DNA of 64,000 nt, from NCBI RefSeq assembly GCF_029433095.1, contig NZ_JARNTX010000011.1:44521-108520 (forward strand), given 5' to 3'. The notes under the pieces were generated by a model that did not search any database, was not told the DNA's origin, and saw only the letters and a program-made list of their open reading frames with translations. Shown here one piece after another: positions 9,179 to 19,400 of the stretch (the first letter of the stretch is position 1; each line of letters opens with the position of its first letter). Position numbers and translations under genes: made by a program. Origin of the DNA: Hymenobacter sp. YC55. Lineage in GTDB: Bacteria > Bacteroidota > Bacteroidia > Cytophagales > Hymenobacteraceae.

Positions 9179-9337
9179 GTCCGCGAGGAGCTGGCTGATG
9201 TGCTGCTCTATGCCTTCCAACTGGCCGACAGGTACGGATGGGACATTGCGGAGCTGATGCGGGAGAAAATTGCTCGAAATACCGCAAAATATCCAATTGC
9301 CCTTGCCAAGGGTTCCACTCGTAAATACGACGACTAG
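9179..9337 (+). pseudogene. C-terminal remnant of a MazG-like nucleotide pyrophosphohydrolase
   Basis: A 52-codon reading, VREELADVLLYAFQLADRYG, WDIAELMREKIARNTAKYP, then KGSTRKYDD and stop. This matches the C-terminal helices of small MazG-like enzymes that hydrolyse non-canonical or excess NTPs. EELADV holds the metal-binding E..D residues. The 5' half is not readable in one frame. It sits directly after the HsdR-N-like remnant, so both may come from one lost module. Confidence 0.6.
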
Positions 9338-9491
9338 TAGAGCGTTGGCACTCTGAGCGCCACTGGGGATAACTAGCCACTGACGGTCTTGGCTTAGCGC
9401 TACTATTCCCCCAACGCCTGCTTGCAGACATCAAACCTGGCCTAGAGAAAGGGGCTCTACCCTGAACGGTAAGGAATCAGTTACCGCTCGA

Positions 9492-10259
9492 CTAAGGGGT
9501 TTTAAGGTGCCCAACGTACTCGATCTTGTCCGGAATAAAAGTGAGCGATGCCAAATCGTTGGGCGAAGGGGGGTATGCCGTGGTCGTAAAAATAGGCATA
9601 CCGGTGCGTTTAAACGCTTCCTCTACCAGCTGTGAGCAGAAGTAGCCCTTGGGATTGGTATTTTCAAAATTTACGCTGGCGGGCTTATCCTTGTAAACGA
9701 ACCGCTTAAACGGATAACCAATAACGCCCCAGTGATCATAAGGCTTGTCGAGTTCGCTCTCTAGAAAATTCATCAAGTTCGACCGTTGGGCGGAAGTCAT
9801 GCCGCGCATGCGAAACGCGACGGCCAGGTTGTCTTTTTTAATTATCTCCCCCAGAAATGCCTTTTGCACACCCGAGCTGACGGCTTCCACCACCATGGGT
9901 TCATTGGCCACTTTGCCAATGTAGATACGGGCGTGGCTTACCGGACCGGGCCCGCTAACGCGGCGAATAACCGCCGAGATCCGTTCATTGGTGGTCGAAA
10001 AGATAACGTCGCCAGGTTCCAAAGCGTCCGGAGGGATCGATCGCCCTCCGTGTCCAGGATCTAAGGGAATATCGGCTTGCAGCGCCACGGCGTCAACTGC
10101 AGCTTCGGAAGGACTGGCCGAAAGGTCAGCTGTAATGCGGTGCTCACCGGCTTCAGTGGCAGTAAAGGTTGGGCTCATGGTGCTAGAGCAGGCCCCCAGC
10201 AAAACGCCCAAGCATAAGCGCCCCAGTCGGAGAGTTAAGGTAGGTAGTGATGAGTGCAT
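9492..10259 (-). CDS. Lipoprotein YiiX/YebB-like cysteine hydrolase (C92, permuted NlpC/P60)
   Basis: A 255-residue envelope lipoprotein. The signal peptide ends in a lipobox, LLGAC, with the lipid-bearing Cys at 24. The catalytic domain runs from about 82 to 250. GDVIFST opens the permuted papain fold, the likely catalytic His is H109 in VSHARIYIG, E125 follows in VVEA, and the likely nucleophile is C208 in GYFCSQLVEEAF. Relatives cleave peptide or amide bonds, in some cases of peptidoglycan or lipidated substrates; the substrate here is unknown. It is the last gene of the minus-strand run, 89 bp after the 378-residue protein gene, so it may be in the same operon and process or anchor the giant products (inference). 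Confidence 0.7.
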   Translation of the reverse strand: MHSSLPTLTLRLGRLCLGVLLGACSSTMSPTFTATEAGEHRITADLSASPSEAAVDAVALQADIPLDPGHGGRSIPPDALEPGDVIFSTTNERISAVIRRVSGPGPVSHARIYIGKVANEPMVVEAVSSGVQKAFLGEIIKKDNLAVAFRMRGMTSAQRSNLMNFLESELDKPYDHWGVIGYPFKRFVYKDKPASVNFENTNPKGYFCSQLVEEAFKRTGMPIFTTTAYPPSPNDLASLTFIPDKIEYVGHLKTP

Positions 10260-10348
10260 GGTTTAACGTGGGTAAGTAAGCGTTCATCAATAACTCAAGG
10301 GTAGTCGGAATTTAAGAGGAATCGCCTTGTCTAGCAAGCGGCGCTGGC

Positions 10349-11485
10349 TTATTGCGATTTGGGAGGCGGGGGGCTGCGCAGCCGAAAAATCAATTCCACC
10401 TGCCGATAGTGTTGTTGGATCTCGCGAATGCGAAATGTTGATGTCGTTTCTTCGGGTTGAATGCCCTCGCTGAGTAACTCTTCGTTGACGTATCCCCCAT
10501 CATCTATTAAATCAATAGCAGAAGGGCCATCGGGTTTGGTAAGTCCTAGGTCAATCCAGGCACTGAGCGCATCATCTAACAACTTCACTGATTCAGGTGA
10601 AAGCAAAGCTTTGGGGGTTTTGTCATCATTCTCGAGCGTCGAATAAGTTGGATCACTGAATGTAAGTAGTACTTGTTTGATAAATTTCTTAGCAAATAAG
10701 CGCAATGAATCCGCCTCAGTCGTCTCGGTGACGCCTGGGTACATTGGCTTGGCAGTCACTAACAAAGCAATCGGCTTGTCAGCAGCAAAAACAAACGCAA
10801 AATCATGATGCGCATACGGTCGGTTAACAGTGTGCGGAAACCAATTTCTGCGCAGGTGCGTGGCTAGTTGTTGAGCTAGCAACTTATTCCACTTAGCTTG
10901 CAATGAATCAAATTTAGCATGCGTTAGTGCAAAATTTAGCATGCGGCTAGCCTCCTTCAGCAGCTCATCACGGCGTGGATTAGGGGCGGGGGCTTGTAGT
11001 TTAGAAACGGTCGTCGGCTTACCCGTCCAACCGCTGTAGGCAAACATATTAACGGTTTGCGTTGCGTCGGAACTTTCTAGTTGCAATTGGAACAAACCCG
11101 AGCGCTGCAATAAACCCAAGTCGCACTCAAGGATTGTATCGGTTTGCCCGTTTGCTTGCGGCCGTTTTACACGGCGGTACTTCTTTTGCCAGAATAACAG
11201 CCAGCATTTGCGTCGATATGAAGCTTTAGGTGTTTCATCGTACGTCTTGAAGTATTGCGCTCTAAGCTTCCGTTCCCCCCTGGTCACATCACTTCGCACC
11301 AAGAGTGTTTGCGACTTCGAATCAAGTGTGAGGCGGAGCTGATCGCCGCGGTAATAAATAATGCAGTTAGGGTCTGCATCCAGGTAAGCATACCCGGGGG
11401 GAGGACTTAAATGCTGTGCGTTGGCAAAAGCAACCGCCCAGCTCCAGCAGCAAAGGCTAATTAATACGTACCGGCCCATACCCAT
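10349..11485 (-). CDS. Secreted protein of unknown function, giant-protein operon
   Basis: A 378-residue protein with a Sec signal peptide (hydrophobic ISLCCWSWAVAFA, cleavage near FANAQ at 24). The mature part begins LSPPPGYAYLDADPNC and has paired aromatic and basic segments (WLLFWQKKYRRVKR). It ends in a proline-rich tail (RLRSPPPPKSQ). I do not recognise the family. It starts 4 bp after the stop of the 1653-residue gene, so translation is probably coupled and the product likely works with the two giants, for example as an export partner or subunit (inference). Confidence 0.6.
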   Translation of the reverse strand: MGMGRYVLISLCCWSWAVAFANAQHLSPPPGYAYLDADPNCIIYYRGDQLRLTLDSKSQTLLVRSDVTRGERKLRAQYFKTYDETPKASYRRKCWLLFWQKKYRRVKRPQANGQTDTILECDLGLLQRSGLFQLQLESSDATQTVNMFAYSGWTGKPTTVSKLQAPAPNPRRDELLKEASRMLNFALTHAKFDSLQAKWNKLLAQQLATHLRRNWFPHTVNRPYAHHDFAFVFAADKPIALLVTAKPMYPGVTETTEADSLRLFAKKFIKQVLLTFSDPTYSTLENDDKTPKALLSPESVKLLDDALSAWIDLGLTKPDGPSAIDLIDDGGYVNEELLSEGIQPEETTSTFRIREIQQHYRQVELIFRLRSPPPPKSQ

Positions 11486-11489
11486 TATC

Positions 11490-14400
11490 TTAATTTGCCG
11501 TGTTGTTTGTCATCGGCCAAGTCAGCACATAAGAAAATATTAGTCGGCGACGGGGTTCGGTGCGGGGATCCTGCCCTTCACTACCTACGGCGCTGAGTTC
11601 ATCGTTTTCGTGGTACTCGTATTCCGCAATGGTGATGACACTCTTGGTTTTCGGTAGGTTGTTAAGCAACAAAGGCGGGGGTTGTTGCAGAGCACCAGGA
11701 GTCTTCACCAAGGATGAGGGCAGGTCCTGCTGAAATATTTGCACATAAACTTCCTGCCCATGTTCGGGGGACGGAATGGCGTACAGGGGAGCCGCTGCAA
11801 TCGAATCTTCTACCTCTTGATTCACAAAACATACCAGGCGGTTACTCTTCCCAGTTGAATTCTTCAGTTGTTTAGTAGGATTCTGATCAACCGGCCACCG
11901 AATTTCGAGCTCGCTCGTGCCTTTCTGCTCCAATAAAAGCTTGCGGTAAGGCAGCGGTTGGAAAAAATCGGTCATCACCACTTTGGAAAAGCAGTAGCGA
12001 TCGGAGCGCTCCTCGAGTTTGCTCGCGTTGAGCATGGGCCGAATGCTATTGGGCTGGTAACGGGCAATAGCAAACCGCAGGAAAGGAAAATAATAAGGCT
12101 TTATACATTCCGGATTAAACGGAATGTCCACGTAGAACTTACCCTCCTGGTAGGCATAGGCTTCTCTCCCGTTATACCCGGCCATCTTGTTGAGGGCATC
12201 ACACGAAGCAAATTTTACCTTGTAGACTACATAGTTTAACTCTACTTCCCCCAGTTGATCGGTAAGATCATCCTTCGCGTCCGCGTACGGCGGTTTTTCC
12301 CACTCCAAATCGCGAATTTTTACGCTACGCTTTTCAGAATCCTCAGTGATAAAAAAGTCTTGGTCAATCGTATCGCCGACGGGGATAATGGTGGCGATTG
12401 GATCCGAGCCAAATTGACTGATGAGCTGACTAAGGCTTTGTTCGTGGTAAGAAGTTTTTTTTTGGGTAAAGCGAACGCTGTTGCGCGAAGAAAATTCGGC
12501 TCCCCACCGGTAATTGGCAACTTCTTGGTTAGCTGAATCTAATGGCGCAGAATTGCCCGGCTCAATAACTGGCAGCTCCATGGCCTGTTCGACCCGAAAA
12601 AAGACCGCAACTTGTTCGCCCCAACCCGTACTGTACCAGTCCCCAGAAAAGTAGATTCTTACGGAATCACATCGCCGTTCCACGCTCGTTGTGTACTCAT
12701 CCCGTTGGTTGGGTGATGGGGCATTCCACTTCAGCAGCGGTACTATTTTTTCAATGATTGGCTCTTCTGGCTTGGCGGAACTCAATACTGAGAGAAATTT
12801 AACGTTATGGTCATCGTGATAAGTATTAGTTAGTTGCTCTAATGACAAATCTACCTGGTTAGAAATGTCTATTAACTGATCAAACGTTTCGGTTATGTAA
12901 CCGCTAATGCTGTTAGCCCGAGATTTATTTTTTGGGGACCGATCCCGGAAATATTCGCTGTACTTAGAAACGGCCTCAATCTCGTAGGCCACCCGGCAAA
13001 ACCGGGTATCGGGCAACGTATGTTTTAACTTTTCAAAAGTTACGTTGCGCTCCCGCTCCGGATCCGCGGGGCCCACGCCACGCCGAGCGGGTTGCAACGC
13101 CGATTGGGCTTGCCGCTGGTCGTATTGGATGCGGTACCCCTGCGGCTGACTGCGGTCGCTTACCACGGAAACCGTGTAGGAATGCAAATGAAACGTTCCG
13201 GCGGTTAAAACGGGGAATTCAGCAAATTGAACGCTTAGATGCTGCGTCTTGCTTTGTGGCGCTCGCTCGGCAACCAATATGTACTGGCTTGCAATGCACA
13301 ATCTGAAGTCCTCCGTCCCTTGAGCTACCGCCCAAGCGTACTTGTGGACCACCATATTTTGAGGAGCTTCCAAACGCAGTGCTTCCGCTACCTTTTTCGT
13401 GGATATAACTGGTTGACGGTCACTATAGGAAGCATAAAGCAGGCACGGTTTTTCAACGGCGTGGATAAATGTCACGGGAGCATTCTCGGCCGGCAGATCG
13501 CCCAGCTTTCGACTTGCTAGGTCCCAAGTAGGGGGGTGGCTCAAGGGCGAGAAATAGACTTTGGTAATGCCTTCCAGAAACACATTTCCGGTAGGCTGCT
13601 GACCAAATTCCTGGCGGAGCAAGCAGCCCAGACTTATCTCGTGCGTGAACCCTTTTTTCAGTAAAAACACTGTTTCCTTGGGCGCGCGGCCGGACCTGGT
13701 CACAGCATGGGCCAATTGCAAGCTGCTCGGTTGGAAAGCATTCGAATCAACGGCGCGCAGGCACAGACGATGGTAGCGTTTTCCCCGCCAAAACCGGTCG
13801 CTTGGCTCTGGATCGGCGTACCCCAACGGTACCCGAAAAACATTGTGGTCGAGCAAAATTTCAAACCCATCGACTAACGGATCAAACAGGTAATCAATTT
13901 TGTCGTGGTCATCCAAGCGCCGCACCGCTGCCTGCCCATCTTCTTGCCATGCCACGGCATCACGGTTCAGCAAATCGGCCATGATCTTGCCCCGCCGTTT
14001 CTCATCTCGAGTGTTCAGAAACTTGTCTAACAACCCGTGCTGCATGAGCAACCGCAGACTAATACGAGGGGGCGCTAACAGGCGGACGTCATCCACCTCT
14101 TCGGCCCGGAGGATTGGTTTGCAGGCCGCATTCTGTTCTGCAAAACTGCGTATTACAAATGTGGTCAGGTGTTCGTGTTGATCGCTCCCCTGCCGACCCC
14201 GCCGCGCAGGCACATCCCAAGTCCTGGGATTGCGTTCGTAGAGAAAAATCCGGGGCTGATGGACACCATTTACCCGCTTGTAAGTAACAGGCTCGGTAAA
14301 GATCTCGTGAACCTGGGGACATGGCGTAACCTCCGGGATTGGTTTGCGATTAAGGAAAGCACAAAAGTGTTTCTTTGCATGACCCCAATCGTTGTATTCA

Positions 14401-16451
14401 GCGAGCCGTTCGGTTATGGGCGGCGCGCTGTTGCCACAGATATCCACTGGGCGCAGGGCAAAGCTGTAGCGCCAGAGCAGGCGCAATGGCACCTGCGAGT
14501 TGCGTCCAACGGAAGCTTCTACCTGCAGCTCGGCATCCGCCAACTCATCCTCGGTGGGGTTTTTCGCACCGGGCATTGGCGTTACTAAATTCCAATCGTT
14601 CCAATGAAACAACTCTTCATCAACGGCGAGCTTGCCGTCGTTGCGCATTTGGGCCGGTTCCGATAGCCATCCTTCGACGTCCTTATAACCTAGCACCTGG
14701 GTGGCCGGCTTTTTGGCCGTTAGGTAATGTTCACGTTTGGTGCACAACGAGCCCGCGAAAAAGTGTTCTTCCCCGTGCTCGGGATTGCACGCAATCACGT
14801 CTACGCGGTACCCGTTGTGTACATTGTGCTGGTAGATGAGCGCGGAATTCTGAAGGGTGTCCGCGATTCTTTTACGTACGTCGGCTGGTTGCTTCTCCAC
14901 CCCGCTCTTCAGTTGCTCGCTTTGCTGCGCGGGGTTACTTTGAATGGCAGCTTGCAGAATGCCCGACAGATTAGATATCACCAAGGTGATTCCATTGGCC
15001 GTGTAGCCGTCGGACTGCGAAAACGGGCCCGACCAGCGCTGCGTAGCATCGCGTTGGAGTGGTAAGCCAACGGCTCGCCCATCGGGTCCAGTGGAGGTAT
15101 TGACTTGTAATACGATGTCCTCGATGCGCTGAAACAGTTGCTTTCGATCCACTAGCCGACTGTGCACTCGAAAACCAACGTCTGCATTATTCACCCTGAC
15201 GTACTCGCGAAATTGTTCAAAGAGCTTTTCATTAAGGCTGGTGTCGCTATCGGCATTTATTGTTAAAGCCGATGCCAAGGAAGAGGAAAGCCGCTTGGTC
15301 TTACGGCCTACCCGCCATTGAGTCCTCGATTGCTGCGGAGCGTTGCAATCCTCGCCCTGCTCACTCCACTCTACCGCCGTTAACGGGCATAGAAAATCCA
15401 ATTCGTTTAATAAGCCCAGCCAAAATCCCTTTCCGGTAGCTGGCCCAGTGGATGCTTGCTGAATCAGCAAGTCTAGATAGCTGTAAAATTCACCCTGCGG
15501 ATTACTTACCGTGGAATTAGCGAAAATACCGTAATCTTTTTCACCAGGATTAACCGCATCACTCAGCTCAAACCGGGTTTGATCCAGGGTAATAAATACA
15601 AATTTGTCTTTCCACTGCTCAATTACTTGAAGTAAAGGTTCGCCGTTAGGCCCACAACTCTGGCCTGTTTTAATGGAATAATCCCATAGCCATCCCGTTT
15701 GACGGAGCAGTTCAGGGTATTGCGCATAAGCCGAGAAGCGTTTGTGGAATTCGCTGGTTTCGCTAACGTTTCGTTCGTAGACTTCCGTTAGGTCTAAGCG
15801 CAGCAGCAAACTATCCAACTCCTGACGGTAATCGCTGGCAATTTTTTGCAGTTCTTGGTACAGGGGGCCTAAATAGCGATGGTGCAATTTGACGGCCGGA
15901 TGCGCCAATAGCTCCTCAAGACTGAGCCCTTGCAAAGAACGTATTAGGTCGCGAAACCTTACTTGGCGACGCCCGCTGCCCGTTTCAAATCCCGCTTGTT
16001 CGGTGTATTTGTTTAAGCTGTCACTAAGGGCTTGATCTACGCGCCGGCGCACTTTATCGCGGGTGAAAACCTCCGCTAGTTCATAGGGCAAAGCGCTTTC
16101 TTGCCAGTGACTCACGGGCGAATTAGTGGGCAACATTTGCTGCCACAGCTGTAAAGCTCGTAGTTGGTCGGCAAGCGGATTGGTGCACTCCCCTTCCACG
16201 TAAAAATTGCCTTCTACCAGCGTCCAGTCGGAATTGAAAGCTATTAGCCTAAACCGTTGCGACTGCTCAAACAAGGCCGCGTACTGGGGCCAGTGGTGCA
16301 CCTCGTAGTAATCCCTGCCTAGCTTAATGCTGTGACCCCGCATGAATAGCTGCGGGCTGAGGGAAAGCGATACATGAAGGGTGCCTTTTTGGTCGGGGTT
16401 GGGGTTAGTGCGCGGCAGTACCGTCGCCAAGATGCGGGTATTCTTGCTCAT
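11490..16451 (-). CDS. Giant uncharacterised protein (1653 aa)
   Basis: A single uninterrupted 1653-codon frame with no signal peptide or clear transmembrane segment. The N-terminus (ILATVLPRTNP ... GTLHVSLSLSPQLFM) has a beta-rich repeat-like feel. Other blocks are YHRLCLRAVDSN, VRIYFSGDWYSTGWGEQVAVF, a hydrophobic aromatic stretch YYFPFLRFAIARYQPNSI (about 1445) and a C-terminal IFSYVLTWPM. I recall similar N-terminal and RYQPNS-type motifs in other very large uncharacterised bacterial proteins, but cannot confirm this here and know no function. It begins 18 bp after the Tat-exported 1644-residue protein and is followed by the 378-residue protein after 4 bp. It probably forms a complex with, or is a substrate of, these neighbours. 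How it leaves the cell, if it does, is not visible. Confidence 0.65.
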   Translation of the reverse strand: MSKNTRILATVLPRTNPNPDQKGTLHVSLSLSPQLFMRGHSIKLGRDYYEVHHWPQYAALFEQSQRFRLIAFNSDWTLVEGNFYVEGECTNPLADQLRALQLWQQMLPTNSPVSHWQESALPYELAEVFTRDKVRRRVDQALSDSLNKYTEQAGFETGSGRRQVRFRDLIRSLQGLSLEELLAHPAVKLHHRYLGPLYQELQKIASDYRQELDSLLLRLDLTEVYERNVSETSEFHKRFSAYAQYPELLRQTGWLWDYSIKTGQSCGPNGEPLLQVIEQWKDKFVFITLDQTRFELSDAVNPGEKDYGIFANSTVSNPQGEFYSYLDLLIQQASTGPATGKGFWLGLLNELDFLCPLTAVEWSEQGEDCNAPQQSRTQWRVGRKTKRLSSSLASALTINADSDTSLNEKLFEQFREYVRVNNADVGFRVHSRLVDRKQLFQRIEDIVLQVNTSTGPDGRAVGLPLQRDATQRWSGPFSQSDGYTANGITLVISNLSGILQAAIQSNPAQQSEQLKSGVEKQPADVRKRIADTLQNSALIYQHNVHNGYRVDVIACNPEHGEEHFFAGSLCTKREHYLTAKKPATQVLGYKDVEGWLSEPAQMRNDGKLAVDEELFHWNDWNLVTPMPGAKNPTEDELADAELQVEASVGRNSQVPLRLLWRYSFALRPVDICGNSAPPITERLAEYNDWGHAKKHFCAFLNRKPIPEVTPCPQVHEIFTEPVTYKRVNGVHQPRIFLYERNPRTWDVPARRGRQGSDQHEHLTTFVIRSFAEQNAACKPILRAEEVDDVRLLAPPRISLRLLMQHGLLDKFLNTRDEKRRGKIMADLLNRDAVAWQEDGQAAVRRLDDHDKIDYLFDPLVDGFEILLDHNVFRVPLGYADPEPSDRFWRGKRYHRLCLRAVDSNAFQPSSLQLAHAVTRSGRAPKETVFLLKKGFTHEISLGCLLRQEFGQQPTGNVFLEGITKVYFSPLSHPPTWDLASRKLGDLPAENAPVTFIHAVEKPCLLYASYSDRQPVISTKKVAEALRLEAPQNMVVHKYAWAVAQGTEDFRLCIASQYILVAERAPQSKTQHLSVQFAEFPVLTAGTFHLHSYTVSVVSDRSQPQGYRIQYDQRQAQSALQPARRGVGPADPERERNVTFEKLKHTLPDTRFCRVAYEIEAVSKYSEYFRDRSPKNKSRANSISGYITETFDQLIDISNQVDLSLEQLTNTYHDDHNVKFLSVLSSAKPEEPIIEKIVPLLKWNAPSPNQRDEYTTSVERRCDSVRIYFSGDWYSTGWGEQVAVFFRVEQAMELPVIEPGNSAPLDSANQEVANYRWGAEFSSRNSVRFTQKKTSYHEQSLSQLISQFGSDPIATIIPVGDTIDQDFFITEDSEKRSVKIRDLEWEKPPYADAKDDLTDQLGEVELNYVVYKVKFASCDALNKMAGYNGREAYAYQEGKFYVDIPFNPECIKPYYFPFLRFAIARYQPNSIRPMLNASKLEERSDRYCFSKVVMTDFFQPLPYRKLLLEQKGTSELEIRWPVDQNPTKQLKNSTGKSNRLVCFVNQEVEDSIAAAPLYAIPSPEHGQEVYVQIFQQDLPSSLVKTPGALQQPPPLLLNNLPKTKSVITIAEYEYHENDELSAVGSEGQDPRTEPRRRLIFSYVLTWPMTNNTAN

Positions 16452-16469
16452 CGGGGGTAACGATTGGCG

Positions 16470-19400
16470 TTAGCAATAAATGGGTTCAAAGCAGTAAGCG
16501 TCGTACAAGCCTTGCATGTTGGCCGCGGCTGCCGCCCGATCATCCAAGGCATCCTGTTGCCTTGTTCGGGCATCGCCGCGCTCGCGCTCACTGTTGGAAG
16601 TAGCGCCGGATTCCCGGACTTGGTAAAGTTCTCGCTCAATCCGATCGAGTTGCGCTTGTTGCTCCTCTATACTTTTAGCGGCTTGCTCCCGTTGACTCTC
16701 CAATTTTTCCAAGCGTCTGCGCTCCGCCGGCGGAAGAGTATAAACGGGAGTCTGGGGGGCATCCATTCCCCGTAATGCCTCCTGCCTAGCAACACGCGGG
16801 GCAGTCCGAGCCGGGGCGGTCATCGGGCGAGCTGGGGCGTCCGCACCCGCAATGCGCTTGGAAAAAGTAAGGGTAAAGGATTTCCGAAAAAACCCAATGC
16901 GCACCGAATACGATACGGAAGCTACGCCGTAGAGCGCACTACCCCCGCTATCCTTGCGGTACTTAAGGGCCATGACAAACACGACCGATACGTCAATAAA
17001 GCCGAAGACCGTAACGTTTGCTCCGCACGTGATAATCGCGTGCAGCTCCATGTTGGCTTCCCCAGTCTCGAGACGCTGGTACTGGTAGCGAATGCCTGCC
17101 TGCAGGTAGGCTTGACCGACCGCAATTCCGAGGTTGATCCGAAACAATCCCCCAAAACTGAGTCCGGCATCGATTCGCCGGATATAGCGTGGGGTTGTTT
17201 CGATGTTGAAATGCCCCATCCCCCCGAAAATCAGCACGCCGATTGCGAATGGATCGGTGGCGCTATTGATCCCTAGCTTTATTCCCAGGGGTTGATTGGT
17301 GGTCTCCAGCCCGGTAGGAATGGGAATTGAGACGCCGATGTTAAATTTTAAGTTGTCGAAGGTAAACGCCCCGCCGCTCATCCCGGGGATGGGCAGCGCA
17401 TACGTGATGCTTATGTCGCTCAGCGAGGGTTCAATTTTAAGCCCGGTGCCCGGCAGCTTGAACCCTTGGGCGAGGGTAGCCAGAAACTCTAGCTCTTTGC
17501 CAAACCCAATCTTGCCTAAGGCTACGTTGGTTTGGTTTTTACCCTTGCGGGTGGATTTGAGTTCAATGTACTGAAACTCTACCAGCAACCGGTCCCCAAA
17601 TATGCCGAGGGTAAAATTCGACAGCCGCGTGTTGCTTTGAAGATCCTGCGGGGATTTGGTAGTTATAGCTAAGTAGGCCGACAAACTGGTCGTCGGCTTC
17701 GGGATAAATCGAAAAACCTTTACGTCTAGGGGTTTAAAATCCTGCGTGAGGAATTCATACGTTACTTTATCTGGAAGACGGGTTAGCTTGGGTAAGTTGA
17801 AGTTTGGGCCCAGCAGATCCCGTAAACGAATGCTGCCCAGAATCTTTGCTTCCAAGCCCTGAAAAAAGGCCGCGGCTTGCACTTTAACATCTTGCTCGGC
17901 CGCTTTGAGCTCCCGTTTCGCTTGCTCGGCCAGGGTGAGCATCCCATTACGCATTCGGTCAAATTCACGCAGGTGTTGCGCCATACCTGACTTGGCGTAC
18001 TGCTCTTGAAGAAGCTTATTAAGGTCCTTGTTGGCCGTTGCTAGTATCTGCCCCCGGGCGACCTGAAGCTCCGCGGCCAATTCATCACCCGTCGCCCGCA
18101 AATCCTCCAGCGTTTCTTTAGCCTTAGCACTGCCGTCTTTTAGCAGCGTTAGGTACTGCGCAGCCAATTCGGGGTTTACGAGTCCGCCGAGATCCTTCCC
18201 GGCTTCGCGCATGGCTCCCTTCAGAAACTCTTGGGCCTCGCCGTGTACTTCGGCAAATACCCGCGCAGCGTTGTTTTTTACCTCCAGGCTAACGTTATCA
18301 ACCTGGTTAGCAACGTAATCGGCGGCGTATTTAATCTTAAGGGGAATCTCGCGGCGGGCTAAATCATTGACCGCCTCGGCGTAGACTTGGGCCGTATGCA
18401 GTTGAGGAAAACAGGGGTAGGAGTTGAAGAAATCAAACACCTTGTACTGCACCTCGCCAATTGTTTTCTCGGCAAACAGCAGGTTGCTGCGAAACACGAG
18501 AAAATCAGTGCGCATTGTCGCGATATGACCCGTAGCCGCGTGGGCGAAATCACGGCTGAACTCTTCAAACGCTTGTTGCCAAGCCTGGCTGGCCCGGCTG
18601 CCAAATTTGGCATCCAATGCCCGCTTAAGCGTTTCCAGCTCGTCTTCGGCTTGGTGAACAGCGTAGCAGATTTCGGCCTTGACCGCGGGGATTCGTGAAC
18701 GCAAGTCTCCTTCTACCTCTTGGATATAATGCTGGTAGGCGTTTACGTTATCCAGCTCCAGGTTTAAGTCCCGCTTTACTTGTTCGCCGATGACTTTAGG
18801 CAAACGCTTGATCAGATTCGCTTTTTCGTAGGCGAAGCCAATGAGTGTCTCGCCCTGTTGCTGTATTGCATCGCGCCGACGGATGAGTTCTTCCTTGAAA
18901 TCTATGACGTTAGTAAGTATCGCGTCAACTCCCTTGAGCGCTAATAATGCATCAATGCGCCTTTTCAAAACCACTTTAGTATCCCGGATGATTAACTTGG
19001 GATCGGTTCTGCGCTCGATGTCTTGTTGGAGTTTTACGATATCCCTTTCCAGGTCGTGCTGGATTACCTGAGCTAAAGTTCCTAGTCGCTTCGCTTGCGC
19101 AAGTACTAGTTGCAGTTCGCCTTCTAGCGTAGCAGCGGGCGTCAGTACCCGCCGCTTAAACAGGTTCCATTCCTCCATTACCAGGTCTTCCACATCGCGC
19201 TGACCCGCAGTGCTTATGGCGACCAACTGCTCCTCCAAGCGATTTAGCTGCCTTTGCAAACTTACGCGGGCTGCATCTACAGTTTGCAGGCTAAATTCTT
19301 CCGCTTTTAGGCGGATGGCCGTCCAAGTATCACCAGCGGCCGGTCCCGCTTTAGCCGCGATCGTATCTTTCAGTTTATTAATCGTGAGATCAAAGCCCCT

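Noticed and set aside
9072..9434. 120-codon minus-strand reading
   Set aside because: It lies opposite the MazG-like remnant, which gives a real family match on the plus strand.
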